From: Prosthecochloris marina
Lineage (GTDB): Bacteria > Bacteroidota > Chlorobiia > Chlorobiales > Chlorobiaceae
DNA: 64,000 nucleotides
Direction of reading: 5' to 3'
NCBI RefSeq assembly: GCF_003182595.1
Contig: NZ_PDNZ01000007.1
Location: 96,001 to 160,000 of the forward strand
Every line of letters starts with the position of its first letter. Within the stretch, counting starts at the first letter, position 1. The notes under the pieces were generated by a model. That model was given only the letters and a program-made list of their open reading frames with translations, was not told where the DNA came from and did no database searches. The translations under genes and the position numbers were made by a program. Of this stretch, positions 1 through 9,283 are shown piece after piece.

Positions 1-1
1 A

Positions 2-511
2 CTTATCCTGGGAGACAGAAAATTTCTCGACCATTCAGGGCTGAATTTTTCATCCTTTCATCACATGGGGCATGGAAAACTTGTTCTTGCCTATCGCAAA
101 GGAATAACTTTAGGAAATGTCTTCGATATAACAAGAGACTCCATAGCCAGGATAGGCATGCCCGATTCGGCAAAAGCAATGTATGGAAATGCAGCCGCCG
201 AGTTTCTCAACAGTAGTGCACTGATGAAAAAAGTGCACAAAAAAATACTGAGATTCGCCAGCGTACCACAAGTATCCACTTACCTCATGACAGGGGAGAT
301 CGATGCGGGGTTCATTAATCTTACCGATGCACTCTGGATCAAAGAAAAAATAGGGGGTTACATACCGGTAAATGAAAAAACATACTCTGCCGTCACAATC
401 GAAGTTGGCATACTCCGGGAATTTGAAAATGATCCCGACGTCAAAGCGTTCACTTCGTTTCTGCAAACTGAAGAGGTATTCCCTATCCTGAGTAAATACG
501 AAATGCTATGA
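2..511 (+). CDS. modA: Molybdate ABC transporter substrate-binding protein, C-terminal part
   Basis: The frame is open from base 2, so the gene begins before the window; about 169 C-terminal residues are present. The fragment looks like lobe II and the hinge return of a periplasmic ModA-type oxyanion-binding protein: it has the IGMPDSAKAMYG and TGEIDAGFINLTDA blocks that line up with the 'P...APYG..A' and 'GE.D.GFVY..DA' blocks of ModA. The family captures molybdate or tungstate in the periplasm and delivers it to ModB. The stop overlaps the modB start (ATGA), so the two are translationally coupled. Recognition is by family pattern; sulfate or tungstate binding cannot be excluded without the N-terminus. 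Confidence 0.82.
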   Translation, partial: LILGDRKFLDHSGLNFSSFHHMGHGKLVLAYRKGITLGNVFDITRDSIARIGMPDSAKAMYGNAAAEFLNSSALMKKVHKKILRFASVPQVSTYLMTGEIDAGFINLTDALWIKEKIGGYIPVNEKTYSAVTIEVGILREFENDPDVKAFTSFLQTEEVFPILSKYEML

Positions 512-1185
512 TGATGCACAGCACTGTTTTTCCCAGCTACCGGGACATTGGCCCTATCGTGCTCTCCCTCCAAACTGCTGCAATAGTGCTCGTTTCTCAT
601 ATTGTTTTCAGCATTTCCTTGGGTTATCTGCTCTCACGTAAAAAAATGCCATTCCGCAGCTTGCTTGACGGACTTGTAACACTCCCGCTCGTATTTCCCC
701 CTATTGCAACAGGTTTTCTTCTTCTCCTGATACTTGGAAGGCATGGTGTCATCGGGCCGTTTCTCAGCGCAAAAGGTATCGAGATCATCTTCAGCCCGAT
801 GGGAGTGTATCTCGCTGCGTTTCTTTCAGGACTTCCACTTGTCGTAAAGCCGGTTCAATCAGCTACAGAAAACACGGAGACCTCGTTTGCTGAAGCTTCG
901 TATGTTCTTGGAAAAAGCGAAATCGTCACCTTTCTACAAGTCACTCTTCCCAATATTAAACAGGTTGTCCTTGCCGGTCTCATGCTTTCGGTTGGAAGGT
1001 CGTTTGGAGAAGTAGGCATCACACTCATGCTCGGAGGCAACATCAGCGGCAGAACGGAAACCATGTCCTTAGCAATCTATAACGCCGTCTTCGAAGGAAA
1101 CTTTGAAAAAGCGTTGGTATTTTCCGGTCTACTCGCCCTGATATCCATTCTGGCTTTTTACGGTATGAACCGGTTGAAAGGCTGA
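508..1185 (+). CDS. modB: Molybdate ABC transporter permease
   Basis: 225 residues, the usual size of ModB. Several hydrophobic membrane segments are visible, starting at about residue 18. The EAA-type cytoplasmic loop that docks on the ATPase is seen at about residues 128-165 (EASYVLGKSE...TLPNIK...AGLMLSVGRSFGEVG). It forms the inner-membrane channel for molybdate received from ModA. It overlaps modA by 4 bases. No modC ATPase follows; the next gene is a modE-type regulator, so the ATPase must lie upstream of the window or elsewhere. A second ATG directly follows the first (511), so the exact start may differ by one codon. Confidence 0.9.
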   Translation: MMMHSTVFPSYRDIGPIVLSLQTAAIVLVSHIVFSISLGYLLSRKKMPFRSLLDGLVTLPLVFPPIATGFLLLLILGRHGVIGPFLSAKGIEIIFSPMGVYLAAFLSGLPLVVKPVQSATENTETSFAEASYVLGKSEIVTFLQVTLPNIKQVVLAGLMLSVGRSFGEVGITLMLGGNISGRTETMSLAIYNAVFEGNFEKALVFSGLLALISILAFYGMNRLKG

Positions 1186-1257
1186 AAAAGGTACAATAAT
1201 TTTTTTCTATTTTACTCTCATATAGGCGTTCATGCTTTGGAAACCGGAAGTTCACCG

Positions 1258-2067
1258 ATGTCCCCACAAAACAGATCAATCGAACTGGAAGGAGCCCTTT
1301 GGTTCCGAAAATCCGAAAGCAGGTTTCTTGGTGCCGACAGGATCGTATTGCTCGAACAAATCGAAAAGCTTGGATCGATCAACAAGGCGGCGAAAACCAT
1401 AGGGATCAGTTACAAAACCGCATGGCAACTGATCAACACGATTAACAACCTTTCAGAAAAAGCCATTGTAGAACGAACGACCGGAGGCAAGGACGGTGGT
1501 GGCACAAGACTGACCCCGGAAGGCAGAAAAATCCTCAGGCAATATCGGGTAGTACAGGAAGAGCACCGGAAATTCCTTGAAAATCTCGAAGAACGCCTTG
1601 GAAGACCGGAAAAGCTCTATCAATTCCTTAAAAGAATATCGGTGAAAGTCAGCGCCAGAAACGTCTTCAGCGGAACCGTTGCCAAAATCATATGCGAAAC
1701 GGTGAATACTGAAATCACACTTGCTCTCAAGGGAGACATCCGAATAACAGCCATCGTAACAAGCAGTGCGATCGGCAAACTGGGTTTAGAGGAAGGAATG
1801 ACCGCCTATGCAATCATCAAGTCAAGTTCCGTTATCATTGGCAAAGAGATCGATGTATCCAAAGTGAGTACCCGTAATGTGATCTTCGGAACTGTCGATA
1901 AAATCATCGATGGACCGGTAAACGTAGAAATCGATCTCGATATAGGCGGAAGTAACATTATAACCTCGATTATAACCCGCGAAAGCTCAAAAAACCTCGG
2001 TTTGAAAGAAGGCAGCAAAGCCTGTGCAATGTTTAAGGCTTCGAGCGTTATCATCGGAGTACACTGA
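1258..2067 (+). CDS. modE: ModE-type molybdate-responsive transcriptional regulator
   Basis: About 269 residues. The N-terminal winged helix-turn-helix (about residues 20-90; IEKLGSINKAAKTIGISYKTAW) is the LysR-like DNA-binding domain of ModE. It is followed by two tandem Mop/TOBE domains (about residues 133-200 and 205-267), each beginning with the S-A/T-RN-V-F-GTV signature, which bind molybdate or tungstate. ModE of this layout represses molybdate-transport genes when molybdate is bound. It lies 72 bases after modB and is probably cotranscribed. I chose ATG 1258 because CGGAAG sits about 8 bases before it; a TTG at 1237 would add seven residues. Confidence 0.88.
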   Translation: MSPQNRSIELEGALWFRKSESRFLGADRIVLLEQIEKLGSINKAAKTIGISYKTAWQLINTINNLSEKAIVERTTGGKDGGGTRLTPEGRKILRQYRVVQEEHRKFLENLEERLGRPEKLYQFLKRISVKVSARNVFSGTVAKIICETVNTEITLALKGDIRITAIVTSSAIGKLGLEEGMTAYAIIKSSSVIIGKEIDVSKVSTRNVIFGTVDKIIDGPVNVEIDLDIGGSNIITSIITRESSKNLGLKEGSKACAMFKASSVIIGVH

Positions 2068-2098
2068 GTACATTGGAAAAAACATACTCAATCGATAA

Positions 2099-4108
2099 TC
2101 ACCGGTCATCGGGAAGCGGTAGCCAGCGCTGCAGCATATTCATCATAACCTTACGTTCAACCGGCTTTGGCACATAATCATCCATACCCGCCTCGAGACA
2201 CTGTTGCCGGTCTTCCTTTGTAGCATTAGCCGTCATAGCGATAATGGGAATTTTGCTGTTAAGCACCTTTCCGGAATTCCTTATGGCTTTTGTCGCTTCA
2301 TAACCATCCATAACCGGCATCTGAAGATCCATCAGTACCAGCCCATAATTTTTTCGTTGAAGTGCTTCAACCGCTTCAGCCCCGTTAAAAGCGATATCGA
2401 TCGAGTAACCCATTTTTTCAAGCATTGCCTGGGCCACTTTTTGATTTATCGTATTGTCCTCTACGAGCAAAACCAGCTTCTTTTCAACTGTATTTTCAGA
2501 AACATTGTTCAGGCCCCTGGCAGCCTGGCTCTCTTTACAGCTAAACACCGCATGGTCGGCCTCATCCTGAACTTTGTCAAAAGCAAGTGAAAAACTGAAA
2601 GTGGACCCCTCTCTTTCATTGCTCTTCAACCTGAGCTCCCCACCCATGAGTTTTACCAGCTTTCTCACGATTGCAAGGCCCAGCCCGGTCCCCCCTTCTT
2701 TACGGGTCGATGAAGCGTCGATCTGGGTAAAAGGCTGAAAAATCTGCTCCTGCTGCTCTTCAGGAATACCGATACCCGTATCCTGCACAGACATCTTGAT
2801 GACAACCTTTTCTTCGGTTTCAGAAACAACCTTGGCGGTAACCGTAACCTGCCCTCTATAGGTAAACTTGATAGCATTCTGAATCAGATTCAGGAGCACC
2901 TGTTTTATATACTCGGAGTAGCCAAGAAGGGTATCCGGAATACCTTCATCCACATTACCTTCAAGCACCAAGCCTTTGTAGCTTGCTTTTTCCTTCATTA
3001 TCGCTATGATATCGAGAAAAAGCTGACGAAGATTAAACACCTCTTTTTCCTCATCGATAAGCCCCGCATCTATTCTGCTGAAATCAAGAATATCGTTAAT
3101 CAGCATTAACAGCATTTTAGCGCTTGAATACAGCGTGTCGGTATAATATCGCTGATCTTTATCCAGTTTGGTTTCTATCAAGAGTTCGGTCATCCCTATC
3201 ACTGCATGAAGTGGCGTACGAATCTCATGGGAGATATTTGCAAGAAACTCACTTTTTGCCTTGCTTGCGCTTTCAGCCTGCATTCGCGCTCTTTTCAAGC
3301 GTTGAATGAGCCTGAGTTGCACCTGCTCTTTCTTTTCAACGTTATGTTTTTCCTCGACCAGCTTCTCATTGAGCTTCTTTGCACCTTCAAGCGCGACTTC
3401 TATTTCTTGCTTCTGTTCTATCTCTTTCTTTTGCAGCTCCAGCAAATCATCATGAAAAATCATGATGATTTTGTAAAGTTCGTTGAGCGGGTGGTCGGGC
3501 GCAAGATAATCGCTGGCAGCAGGAATAATATCTTTTTTTCCAAACAAAAAATTACCGCACATCGCCGCAAAATCATCGATCTCTCTACGTGAAACAACAA
3601 CATCATCCGATGGCACAGGCACAGAAGAAACACGACTATTGTTTAAATACCGGAAAGCTTCTTCAACTGATTCAACGAAAACAAGGCGCTGCTTGACAAC
3701 GCGCGAAAAAATCCGCAACATCGTTTTGACAAGATGCGATGCACCACAGATATATGTGACAGAGGGATGGGAATTATGAGAAGCATTGAGCCTGTTTATC
3801 GTACCGGCATAGAGTATCCTTGCATTGATCGACGCCTTGGTAACCTCTGAATAATCGGCTATCCTTATATATTCACAGTTTTCAAGCATGCCCTCGACAA
3901 AAACCCGTTCGATGAAAGGGATCGTTTTCTGAACGGTTTCGGACTGCATATCACCTCCCAGAGAAGTAAAAAAAAGCTTTCCGGGAATAACTGCACTATG
4001 GTAATAAACACCGGTCTTCGGATCGTCAAACTGCCATTCAGGACGAAACTCCAGCATTTCATACCCGATACGGGGCTCATCTTCTCTACGACCTTGCGAC
4101 TGGTTCAT
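2099..4108 (-). CDS. Cytoplasmic hybrid sensor histidine kinase / response regulator
   Basis: 669 residues without an evident signal peptide or membrane segment. Residues 1 to about 215 match no domain I can name; they may be the sensor region. A coiled coil follows (about 222-285). Then comes a HisKA domain with phospho-acceptor His294 (ANISHEIRTPLHAV), a HATPase_c domain with N box (NLIQNAIKFT), G1 (DTGIGIP) and G2 (GGTGLGLAIV), and a C-terminal receiver from about 545 with EDN, the phospho-Asp in MDLQMPVMDG and the lysine of VPKPV. There is no Hpt or output domain, so a separate Hpt protein would be needed to pass the phosphate on. It lies 121 bases downstream of hypE on the same strand and could be transcribed with the hyp genes; whether it relates to them is unknown. 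Confidence 0.9.
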   Translation of the reverse strand: MNQSQGRREDEPRIGYEMLEFRPEWQFDDPKTGVYYHSAVIPGKLFFTSLGGDMQSETVQKTIPFIERVFVEGMLENCEYIRIADYSEVTKASINARILYAGTINRLNASHNSHPSVTYICGASHLVKTMLRIFSRVVKQRLVFVESVEEAFRYLNNSRVSSVPVPSDDVVVSRREIDDFAAMCGNFLFGKKDIIPAASDYLAPDHPLNELYKIIMIFHDDLLELQKKEIEQKQEIEVALEGAKKLNEKLVEEKHNVEKKEQVQLRLIQRLKRARMQAESASKAKSEFLANISHEIRTPLHAVIGMTELLIETKLDKDQRYYTDTLYSSAKMLLMLINDILDFSRIDAGLIDEEKEVFNLRQLFLDIIAIMKEKASYKGLVLEGNVDEGIPDTLLGYSEYIKQVLLNLIQNAIKFTYRGQVTVTAKVVSETEEKVVIKMSVQDTGIGIPEEQQEQIFQPFTQIDASSTRKEGGTGLGLAIVRKLVKLMGGELRLKSNEREGSTFSFSLAFDKVQDEADHAVFSCKESQAARGLNNVSENTVEKKLVLLVEDNTINQKVAQAMLEKMGYSIDIAFNGAEAVEALQRKNYGLVLMDLQMPVMDGYEATKAIRNSGKVLNSKIPIIAMTANATKEDRQQCLEAGMDDYVPKPVERKVMMNMLQRWLPLPDDR

Positions 4109-4229
4109 CAGGGTAGACGTTTAACAGCCTTATTCGACACCGTTGTGCATCAAATTATGCAAGCGACTTGCAAAAAAGTCTGTTGTTTAATTTACTTTTA
4201 TCGAATACCAATATCAAAAGGAAAACTCT

Positions 4230-5279
4230 TCAACAGATTCTCGGCAGTTGTTCTCCCAGGGGCATTTCCAGAATACGCTTACTCCCCAGAAACGTACGGA
4301 CAATCACCATTCCAGGATGTTCATCCACCACCTCTCCTATAATCGCAGCATCGCCAGCCGATGGATACGCATGCCGTTGCATGACCCGCAATACTTTTTC
4401 AGCACTTTCCCGCGGCACTGCAACAACAACCTTACCTTCGTTTGCAACATTGAGAGGATCGATACCGAGGAGTTCACTTGCTCCTTGAACATCCGGACGA
4501 ACGGGAAGGGTTGATTCATCAAGCACAATACCTTTTCGGGAAGCCTCTGCAAGCTCGTTCAACGTAGCTGCAAGCCCTCCTCTTGTAGGATCCCTCATGG
4601 CATGAACTTCAGGTACTTCATCCAGTATTTCGGAAATCAATGCACTCAACGACCTTGTGTCACTTATGATATCCGACTGGAAAGATAGACCTTTCCGAGC
4701 GGCCATAACGGCCATTCCATGGTCCCCAAGAGTACCGGAAACAATAATACTGTCACCCGGCTTGAGATTCGTGCAGGAAATATCGATCCCATTTTTTATA
4801 ACGCCGATACCCGATGTATTGATAAATATTCCGTCACACTGCCCCTTTTCTACCACTTTTGTATCACCTGTAACAATTTGCACTCCAGCCTTGTCGGCAG
4901 CATCCGCCATACTGCTTACTACTTTTTGGAGATCTGTCAGGGGAAACCCCTCTTCAAGCACAAAACCCGCACTGAGATAAAGCGGAATCGCCCCGCCTAC
5001 GGCAAGGTCGTTGACGGTTCCGCTAACGGCAAGATCACCGATTGTGCCCCCAGGAAAAAATATCGGACTGACAACGAAAGTATCGGTGGTAAAAGCAATC
5101 TTACCAGCTCCGATTGAGAGCTTTGCCTGATCGTCCAGCGTATCAAGCGAACTGTTGCCAAAACAAGGGAGAAATACTTTCCGGGTCAGTTCACGCGAAA
5201 GAACGCCCCCTGCTCCATGAGCCATCTGAATGGTTTCATGATTGAAATGAGGTACCGGGCACTGTAATTCGATGGACAT
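4230..5279 (-). CDS. hypE: Hydrogenase maturation protein HypE (thiocarboxamide dehydratase)
   Basis: 349 residues, normal length. HypE is a PurM/ThiL-fold ATP-dependent enzyme that dehydrates a thiocarboxamide on its own C-terminal cysteine to thiocyanate, the source of the CN ligands of the [NiFe]-hydrogenase active site. Seen here: the N-terminal AHGAGG motif, TTDTFVVSP, the GDTKVVEKG block, RDPTRGGLA, and a protein that ends in PRIC with the required C-terminal Cys. It is the last gene of hypABFCDE, 81 bases after hypD. Confidence 0.96.
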   Translation of the reverse strand: MSIELQCPVPHFNHETIQMAHGAGGVLSRELTRKVFLPCFGNSSLDTLDDQAKLSIGAGKIAFTTDTFVVSPIFFPGGTIGDLAVSGTVNDLAVGGAIPLYLSAGFVLEEGFPLTDLQKVVSSMADAADKAGVQIVTGDTKVVEKGQCDGIFINTSGIGVIKNGIDISCTNLKPGDSIIVSGTLGDHGMAVMAARKGLSFQSDIISDTRSLSALISEILDEVPEVHAMRDPTRGGLAATLNELAEASRKGIVLDESTLPVRPDVQGASELLGIDPLNVANEGKVVVAVPRESAEKVLRVMQRHAYPSAGDAAIIGEVVDEHPGMVIVRTFLGSKRILEMPLGEQLPRIC

Positions 5280-5360
5280 AAGAAGTATTGATTTGGTGAA
5301 TTATTCGATCCAGGTTCTTCGTCTGCAGCTTTTTTCCTGTCATCCTTCCAGATTCCGACG

Positions 5361-6452
5361 TTACAACACTTTTCCATGGTATTTATAATATGCTGCACAC
5401 GCCCCTTCGGCCGAAACCATAGGTGCCCCGAGAGGCTTCAAAGGCGTACACTCCTTGCCGAAAGCCTCACACCTTTCAGGCGTTATCATCCCCCGCAGCA
5501 CGTCCCCGCTCCTGCACAACGGAGATTCATCCGGCTGTATGTCAGCGACATTGAATTTCTTTTGGGTATCGAAAGGAGCAAATTCGTCACGCAGTTGCAG
5601 GCCGCTTTGCGGAATGACTCCTATGCCACGCCAATGACCGTCTGCAACGTGAAATACTTCATCGACAACCTTTTTTGCCACCGGATTCCCCTCTCGACTC
5701 ACTACCCGACCGTACTCATTATGTACACCGGACCTTCCTGATTCAAGCATTTCTATCACCCGTAATATTCCTGAAAGGATATCCACAGGTTCAAATCCTG
5801 TCGGAACAATCGGAACATGAAACTCTTCACCGATGCGTTCATACTCCTCATAACCCGTAACTGTGCAAACATGCCCTGCAGCGAGAAACCCCTGAATCAT
5901 ATTTTTCTCAGAGGAAAGTATTGCCCGCATCGCAGGAGGCACCATGAACTGGCTGACAAGTTCACTGAAATTTCGCAGATTCTCTCTTGCAGCCTGCTTT
6001 ATCGCCATTGCATTTCCGGGAGCTGTTGTCTCAAAACCTATGGCAAGAAAAAAAACTTCATGCTGCGGGTTCTCTCTCGCAATATTCAGTGCTTCAAGGG
6101 GAGAAAATACAACACGGACGTCAGCCCCTCCGCTTTTTGCCACCGAAAGAGTCTCTCTGCTTCCCGGCACGCGAAGCATGTCACCGAAACTTGCAAGAAT
6201 CACCCCAGGCTTCGATACAATCGACAATGCTCGATCGAGAATATCGAGAGGCGTAACACAAACCGGACAACCTGGCCCGTGAATCAACCGGACTCCATCC
6301 GGAAGAAGCTGATCTATACCGTTTCTGACGATGGAGTGAGTCTGCCCTCCACAGATTTCCATGATGGTCCAGGGCTTTGTCACTGTATCCTCGATTTTCT
6401 TGAGAATGTTTCGTGCCCTGTCGCTGTCCCTGTATTCGTCGATGAATTTCAT
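5361..6452 (-). CDS. hypD: Hydrogenase maturation protein HypD
   Basis: 363 residues from the chosen start. HypD is the 4Fe-4S protein that, with HypC, carries the Fe(CN)2CO unit during [NiFe]-hydrogenase assembly. Visible hallmarks: MKFIDEYRD at the start, MEICGGQTHSI, HGPGCPVCVTP, GFETTAP, and the cysteine-rich C-terminal third (SPLCRSGDVLRG, CEAFGKECTP, ACAAYYKY). The frame is open up to an ATG at 6506, but alignment with the family start (M-[RK]-F-[VI]-DEYR) supports 6452. An antisense reading frame inside this gene is a shadow. Confidence 0.95.
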   Translation of the reverse strand: MKFIDEYRDSDRARNILKKIEDTVTKPWTIMEICGGQTHSIVRNGIDQLLPDGVRLIHGPGCPVCVTPLDILDRALSIVSKPGVILASFGDMLRVPGSRETLSVAKSGGADVRVVFSPLEALNIARENPQHEVFFLAIGFETTAPGNAMAIKQAARENLRNFSELVSQFMVPPAMRAILSSEKNMIQGFLAAGHVCTVTGYEEYERIGEEFHVPIVPTGFEPVDILSGILRVIEMLESGRSGVHNEYGRVVSREGNPVAKKVVDEVFHVADGHWRGIGVIPQSGLQLRDEFAPFDTQKKFNVADIQPDESPLCRSGDVLRGMITPERCEAFGKECTPLKPLGAPMVSAEGACAAYYKYHGKVL

Positions 6453-6534
6453 AATTTGACATTTGATGACCCGATACCTTAACTGCCCAAGGGAACAATG
6501 AACCATCAGACAGCTTACCTATCAAGACACCCGG

Positions 6535-6762
6535 CTATTTACGTAACAGCTCGTCCCAAAGTCTGAGGCTTTCGGCAGCTTCCTGTTCATCGATTATCTT
6601 CAAAGCAAATCCAGCATGGACGATAGTATACTGCCCGATCCGAATCTCGGGCACATACTCGAGACACGCTTTAATCAGAGAACCGTTGACATCGACAGTT
6701 CCCATTTTCAATCCGTTTTCATCGCTTATCGCAACAACTTTACCTGGTATAGCCAAACACAT
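6535..6762 (-). CDS. hypC: Hydrogenase assembly chaperone HypC
   Basis: 75 residues, typical for HypC/HybG. It begins MCLAIPGKV, whose Cys2 (exposed after Met removal) binds the Fe(CN)2CO precursor together with HypD and delivers it to the hydrogenase large-subunit precursor. The conserved G-X-V-D-V-N-G core and GQYTIVHAGFA are present. It lies between hypF and hypD on the minus strand. A 220-base gap separates it from hypF upstream, so a secondary promoter there is possible. Confidence 0.95.
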   Translation of the reverse strand: MCLAIPGKVVAISDENGLKMGTVDVNGSLIKACLEYVPEIRIGQYTIVHAGFALKIIDEQEAAESLRLWDELLRK

Positions 6763-6982
6763 TGCTACTCTCCGGTTTATTCAGCTTGTGAATCACCAAT
6801 TCATTTTCATGCCGTCTTTTCACAGCAAAACACACAATCGTCATTTCCATTCCTATGCCGTATTCGATATCCGGCAACTATAGAGAGAACTATACACACG
6901 ATCAATGGGTTCGTGCGCCAAGCACGGAAATGACATGCAGCCTCTCTCGTCGGGATTGATGGCATTCCGATGCATCCAGCGT

Positions 6983-9283
6983 TCACACGACCCCTTTATA
7001 CTTGCCCTTGAGGTACTCCCTGCCGATCACCGCCTGTCCGAGAGAAATACCTCCATCATTACAAGGCACCAGAGCATGGGCAAGAACTGTATAACCTTTT
7101 TTCTCGAGTTTTGAAACAAGAGCTTCGAAAAGCACTATGTTCTGAAAAACTCCTCCACTGAGCGCCACCTTGCGAATTCCTGAAAAAGCTGCGGCTTTCT
7201 CTATGACAGTGCACAACAAAGCGACAAGTGTAGCATGAAAATTTCTGCTGATGGAAGAAACGCTCCTGCCTGTACGAACATCATCGACAACGCCGTGAAT
7301 CACAGGTGAAAGCGAAATAATCCATCTGTCGTTACCAGCTGGAACCGTTTCACATGAGTAAGGCTCCCCCTCGGCTGTTCCGGCCGCTTGCATGAGCTCA
7401 ATTGCCGCTTGCCCCTCATAACTGACATCCTTCCGCAGCCCGGTTAAAGCGGCAACAGCATCGAAAAGCCGCCCACAGCTTGTTGTCAGAGGAGAATTGA
7501 TACCTTTTTCAAGTAATTGAGTGACACCTGAAGTATCCTCGTTCTTCAGAAAATCAAGCTCGGGAAGAGTGTCGAAACAACAGGAAAGGTACCCGACTGC
7601 AACCTTCCAGGGATGGGACACCGCGGCATCGCCACCGGGTAACGGAACCGGCTCAAAAGAGGCAAAACGAAAAACCTCGGCTGCGTTTCCTATCAACACT
7701 TCTCCCCCCCAGCTTGTCCCGTCGGTTCCATACCCTGCTCCATCGAGAATAACACCGATAACAGGATCATCACAGCGGTTCTCAGCCAGACAAGATGCAA
7801 GATGGGCATGATGGTGCTGCACCTGCAAGAGCGGCATATCTTTCTGCTCCCAAGCCCAGCGGGTCGATAGGTAGGACGGGTGCATATCGCAAACCCTTAA
7901 TTCAGGAGAAACTCGAAAAATATCCTGAAGGTGCTCGGTAACTTTCAGGAAATGGCTGTAAGCCTCGTAATTTTTCAGATCTCCGATATGCTGGCTCACT
8001 ATTGCATTATCCCCTTTAAGCAGGCAAACAGTATTCTTTATTTCGGCTCCCGTGGCAAAAACCGGCGGACCGCCCGCAGAAAGTAAAACCGGAGCGGGAG
8101 CATATCCTCGGCTACGTCTTATTGGCCGTATTTTTCCCGACATATGAACCGTTACGGAATCGTCGCACCTGAGATAAATCGGGCGATTGTGCATAAGATA
8201 ACCGTCGGCAATTCCGCCAAGCCGCTCGACTGCTTCGCTGTTTTCAATAACGATGGGCTCATCGGAACAATTTGCGCTGGTCATGACAAGAACCGAGGGC
8301 CCTCGTTCCATCATCAAAACATGGAGAGGCGAATACGGCAGCATGATACCCAAGCGATCGTTTCCCGGTGCAATATCATCTGAAAAACAAGCACCTTTTT
8401 TTTTCAGAAGAACAACCGGCGCTTCCGGCGAAAGAAGAGTCCGGCGCTCTTCATCATTGATTATGCAGAACCTTTCAGCAGTTTCAATATCCTTTGCCAT
8501 CAAGGCGAAAGGCTTTTCCTCCCTCCTTTTTCTTTTTCTCAGACGGCGAACAGCGGCAGCATCGAAAGCGTCCACGGCAAGATGGAATCCACCGATGCCT
8601 TTCACCGCAACGATCAGGCCTTTTCGAAGCATGTCGAGAGCAAACCCCAAAGGATCGATGCAGTCGACCGTTTTACCGTTCAGATCGAGCATGCTGAGAA
8701 CCGGCCCACAATCAGGACATGCGTTTGGTTGAGCGTGGAATCTTCTGTTCACCGGATCCCGATACTCGGCCTCACAATCAGGACACATCGTGAACTGCCT
8801 CATCGAAGTATAGGGGCGATCGTAAGGAACCTTTTCTATAATGGTATAGCGCGGCCCGCAGTTGGTGCAATTGATGAAAGGATACGCATACCTCCGGTTG
8901 GAAACGTCAAGCAGCTCTTCCCTGCAATCATCGCAAACCCCAAAATCCGGAGATACCATCGTCTGAACTGCCCCTGTGTCATCGGAGGGAACAATGAAAA
9001 AATCGCTCTCCTCTTCCAAAGCAATCTCCGCTATCTCACACGATGAAATTTTTGCAAGAGGAGGGGCTTTCTCGAAAAGTTCCCGGCTGAAAAGACCAAG
9101 CTTCTCGATACTGCTGCTTTGTACCTCTACGCAGACCCCCAAAGAAGTATTGCGTATAAAACCACTGAAGCCGGCCTCTTTCGCAAGACGGAAAACAAAG
9201 GGCCTGAACCCGACCCCCTGCACAACGCCATTGACGAAGAATCTCAGTCTTTTTTCAGCTTTGACTTCAGCCATCCTATCCAT
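6983..9283 (-). CDS. hypF: Carbamoyltransferase HypF
   Basis: 766 residues, the usual length. HypF uses carbamoyl phosphate and ATP to place a carbamoyl group on the C-terminal cysteine of HypE. Domains in order: acylphosphatase-like (about 12-95, GVVQGVGFRPFVFRLA), two zinc-finger modules (CDDC...CTNCGPRYT and CPDC...CPDCGP, about 115-190), a YrdC-like domain (about 200-390), and a Kae1-like C-terminal domain with VQHHHAHLAS and the GGVFQN block. The start overlaps the 3' end of hypB by 40 bases. GAAGG about 10 bases upstream supports ATG 9283 over the in-frame ATG three codons later. Confidence 0.96.
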   Translation of the reverse strand: MDRMAEVKAEKRLRFFVNGVVQGVGFRPFVFRLAKEAGFSGFIRNTSLGVCVEVQSSSIEKLGLFSRELFEKAPPLAKISSCEIAEIALEEESDFFIVPSDDTGAVQTMVSPDFGVCDDCREELLDVSNRRYAYPFINCTNCGPRYTIIEKVPYDRPYTSMRQFTMCPDCEAEYRDPVNRRFHAQPNACPDCGPVLSMLDLNGKTVDCIDPLGFALDMLRKGLIVAVKGIGGFHLAVDAFDAAAVRRLRKRKRREEKPFALMAKDIETAERFCIINDEERRTLLSPEAPVVLLKKKGACFSDDIAPGNDRLGIMLPYSPLHVLMMERGPSVLVMTSANCSDEPIVIENSEAVERLGGIADGYLMHNRPIYLRCDDSVTVHMSGKIRPIRRSRGYAPAPVLLSAGGPPVFATGAEIKNTVCLLKGDNAIVSQHIGDLKNYEAYSHFLKVTEHLQDIFRVSPELRVCDMHPSYLSTRWAWEQKDMPLLQVQHHHAHLASCLAENRCDDPVIGVILDGAGYGTDGTSWGGEVLIGNAAEVFRFASFEPVPLPGGDAAVSHPWKVAVGYLSCCFDTLPELDFLKNEDTSGVTQLLEKGINSPLTTSCGRLFDAVAALTGLRKDVSYEGQAAIELMQAAGTAEGEPYSCETVPAGNDRWIISLSPVIHGVVDDVRTGRSVSSISRNFHATLVALLCTVIEKAAAFSGIRKVALSGGVFQNIVLFEALVSKLEKKGYTVLAHALVPCNDGGISLGQAVIGREYLKGKYKGVV

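Noticed and set aside
5782..5803. tRNA T-arm-like sequence (CAGGTTCAAATCCTG)
   Set aside because: It lies inside hypD and no acceptor, D or anticodon arm can be paired around it.
5817..6482. 221-codon plus-strand frame
   Set aside because: It is antisense to hypD; high Cys/His/Arg content is typical of a shadow frame.
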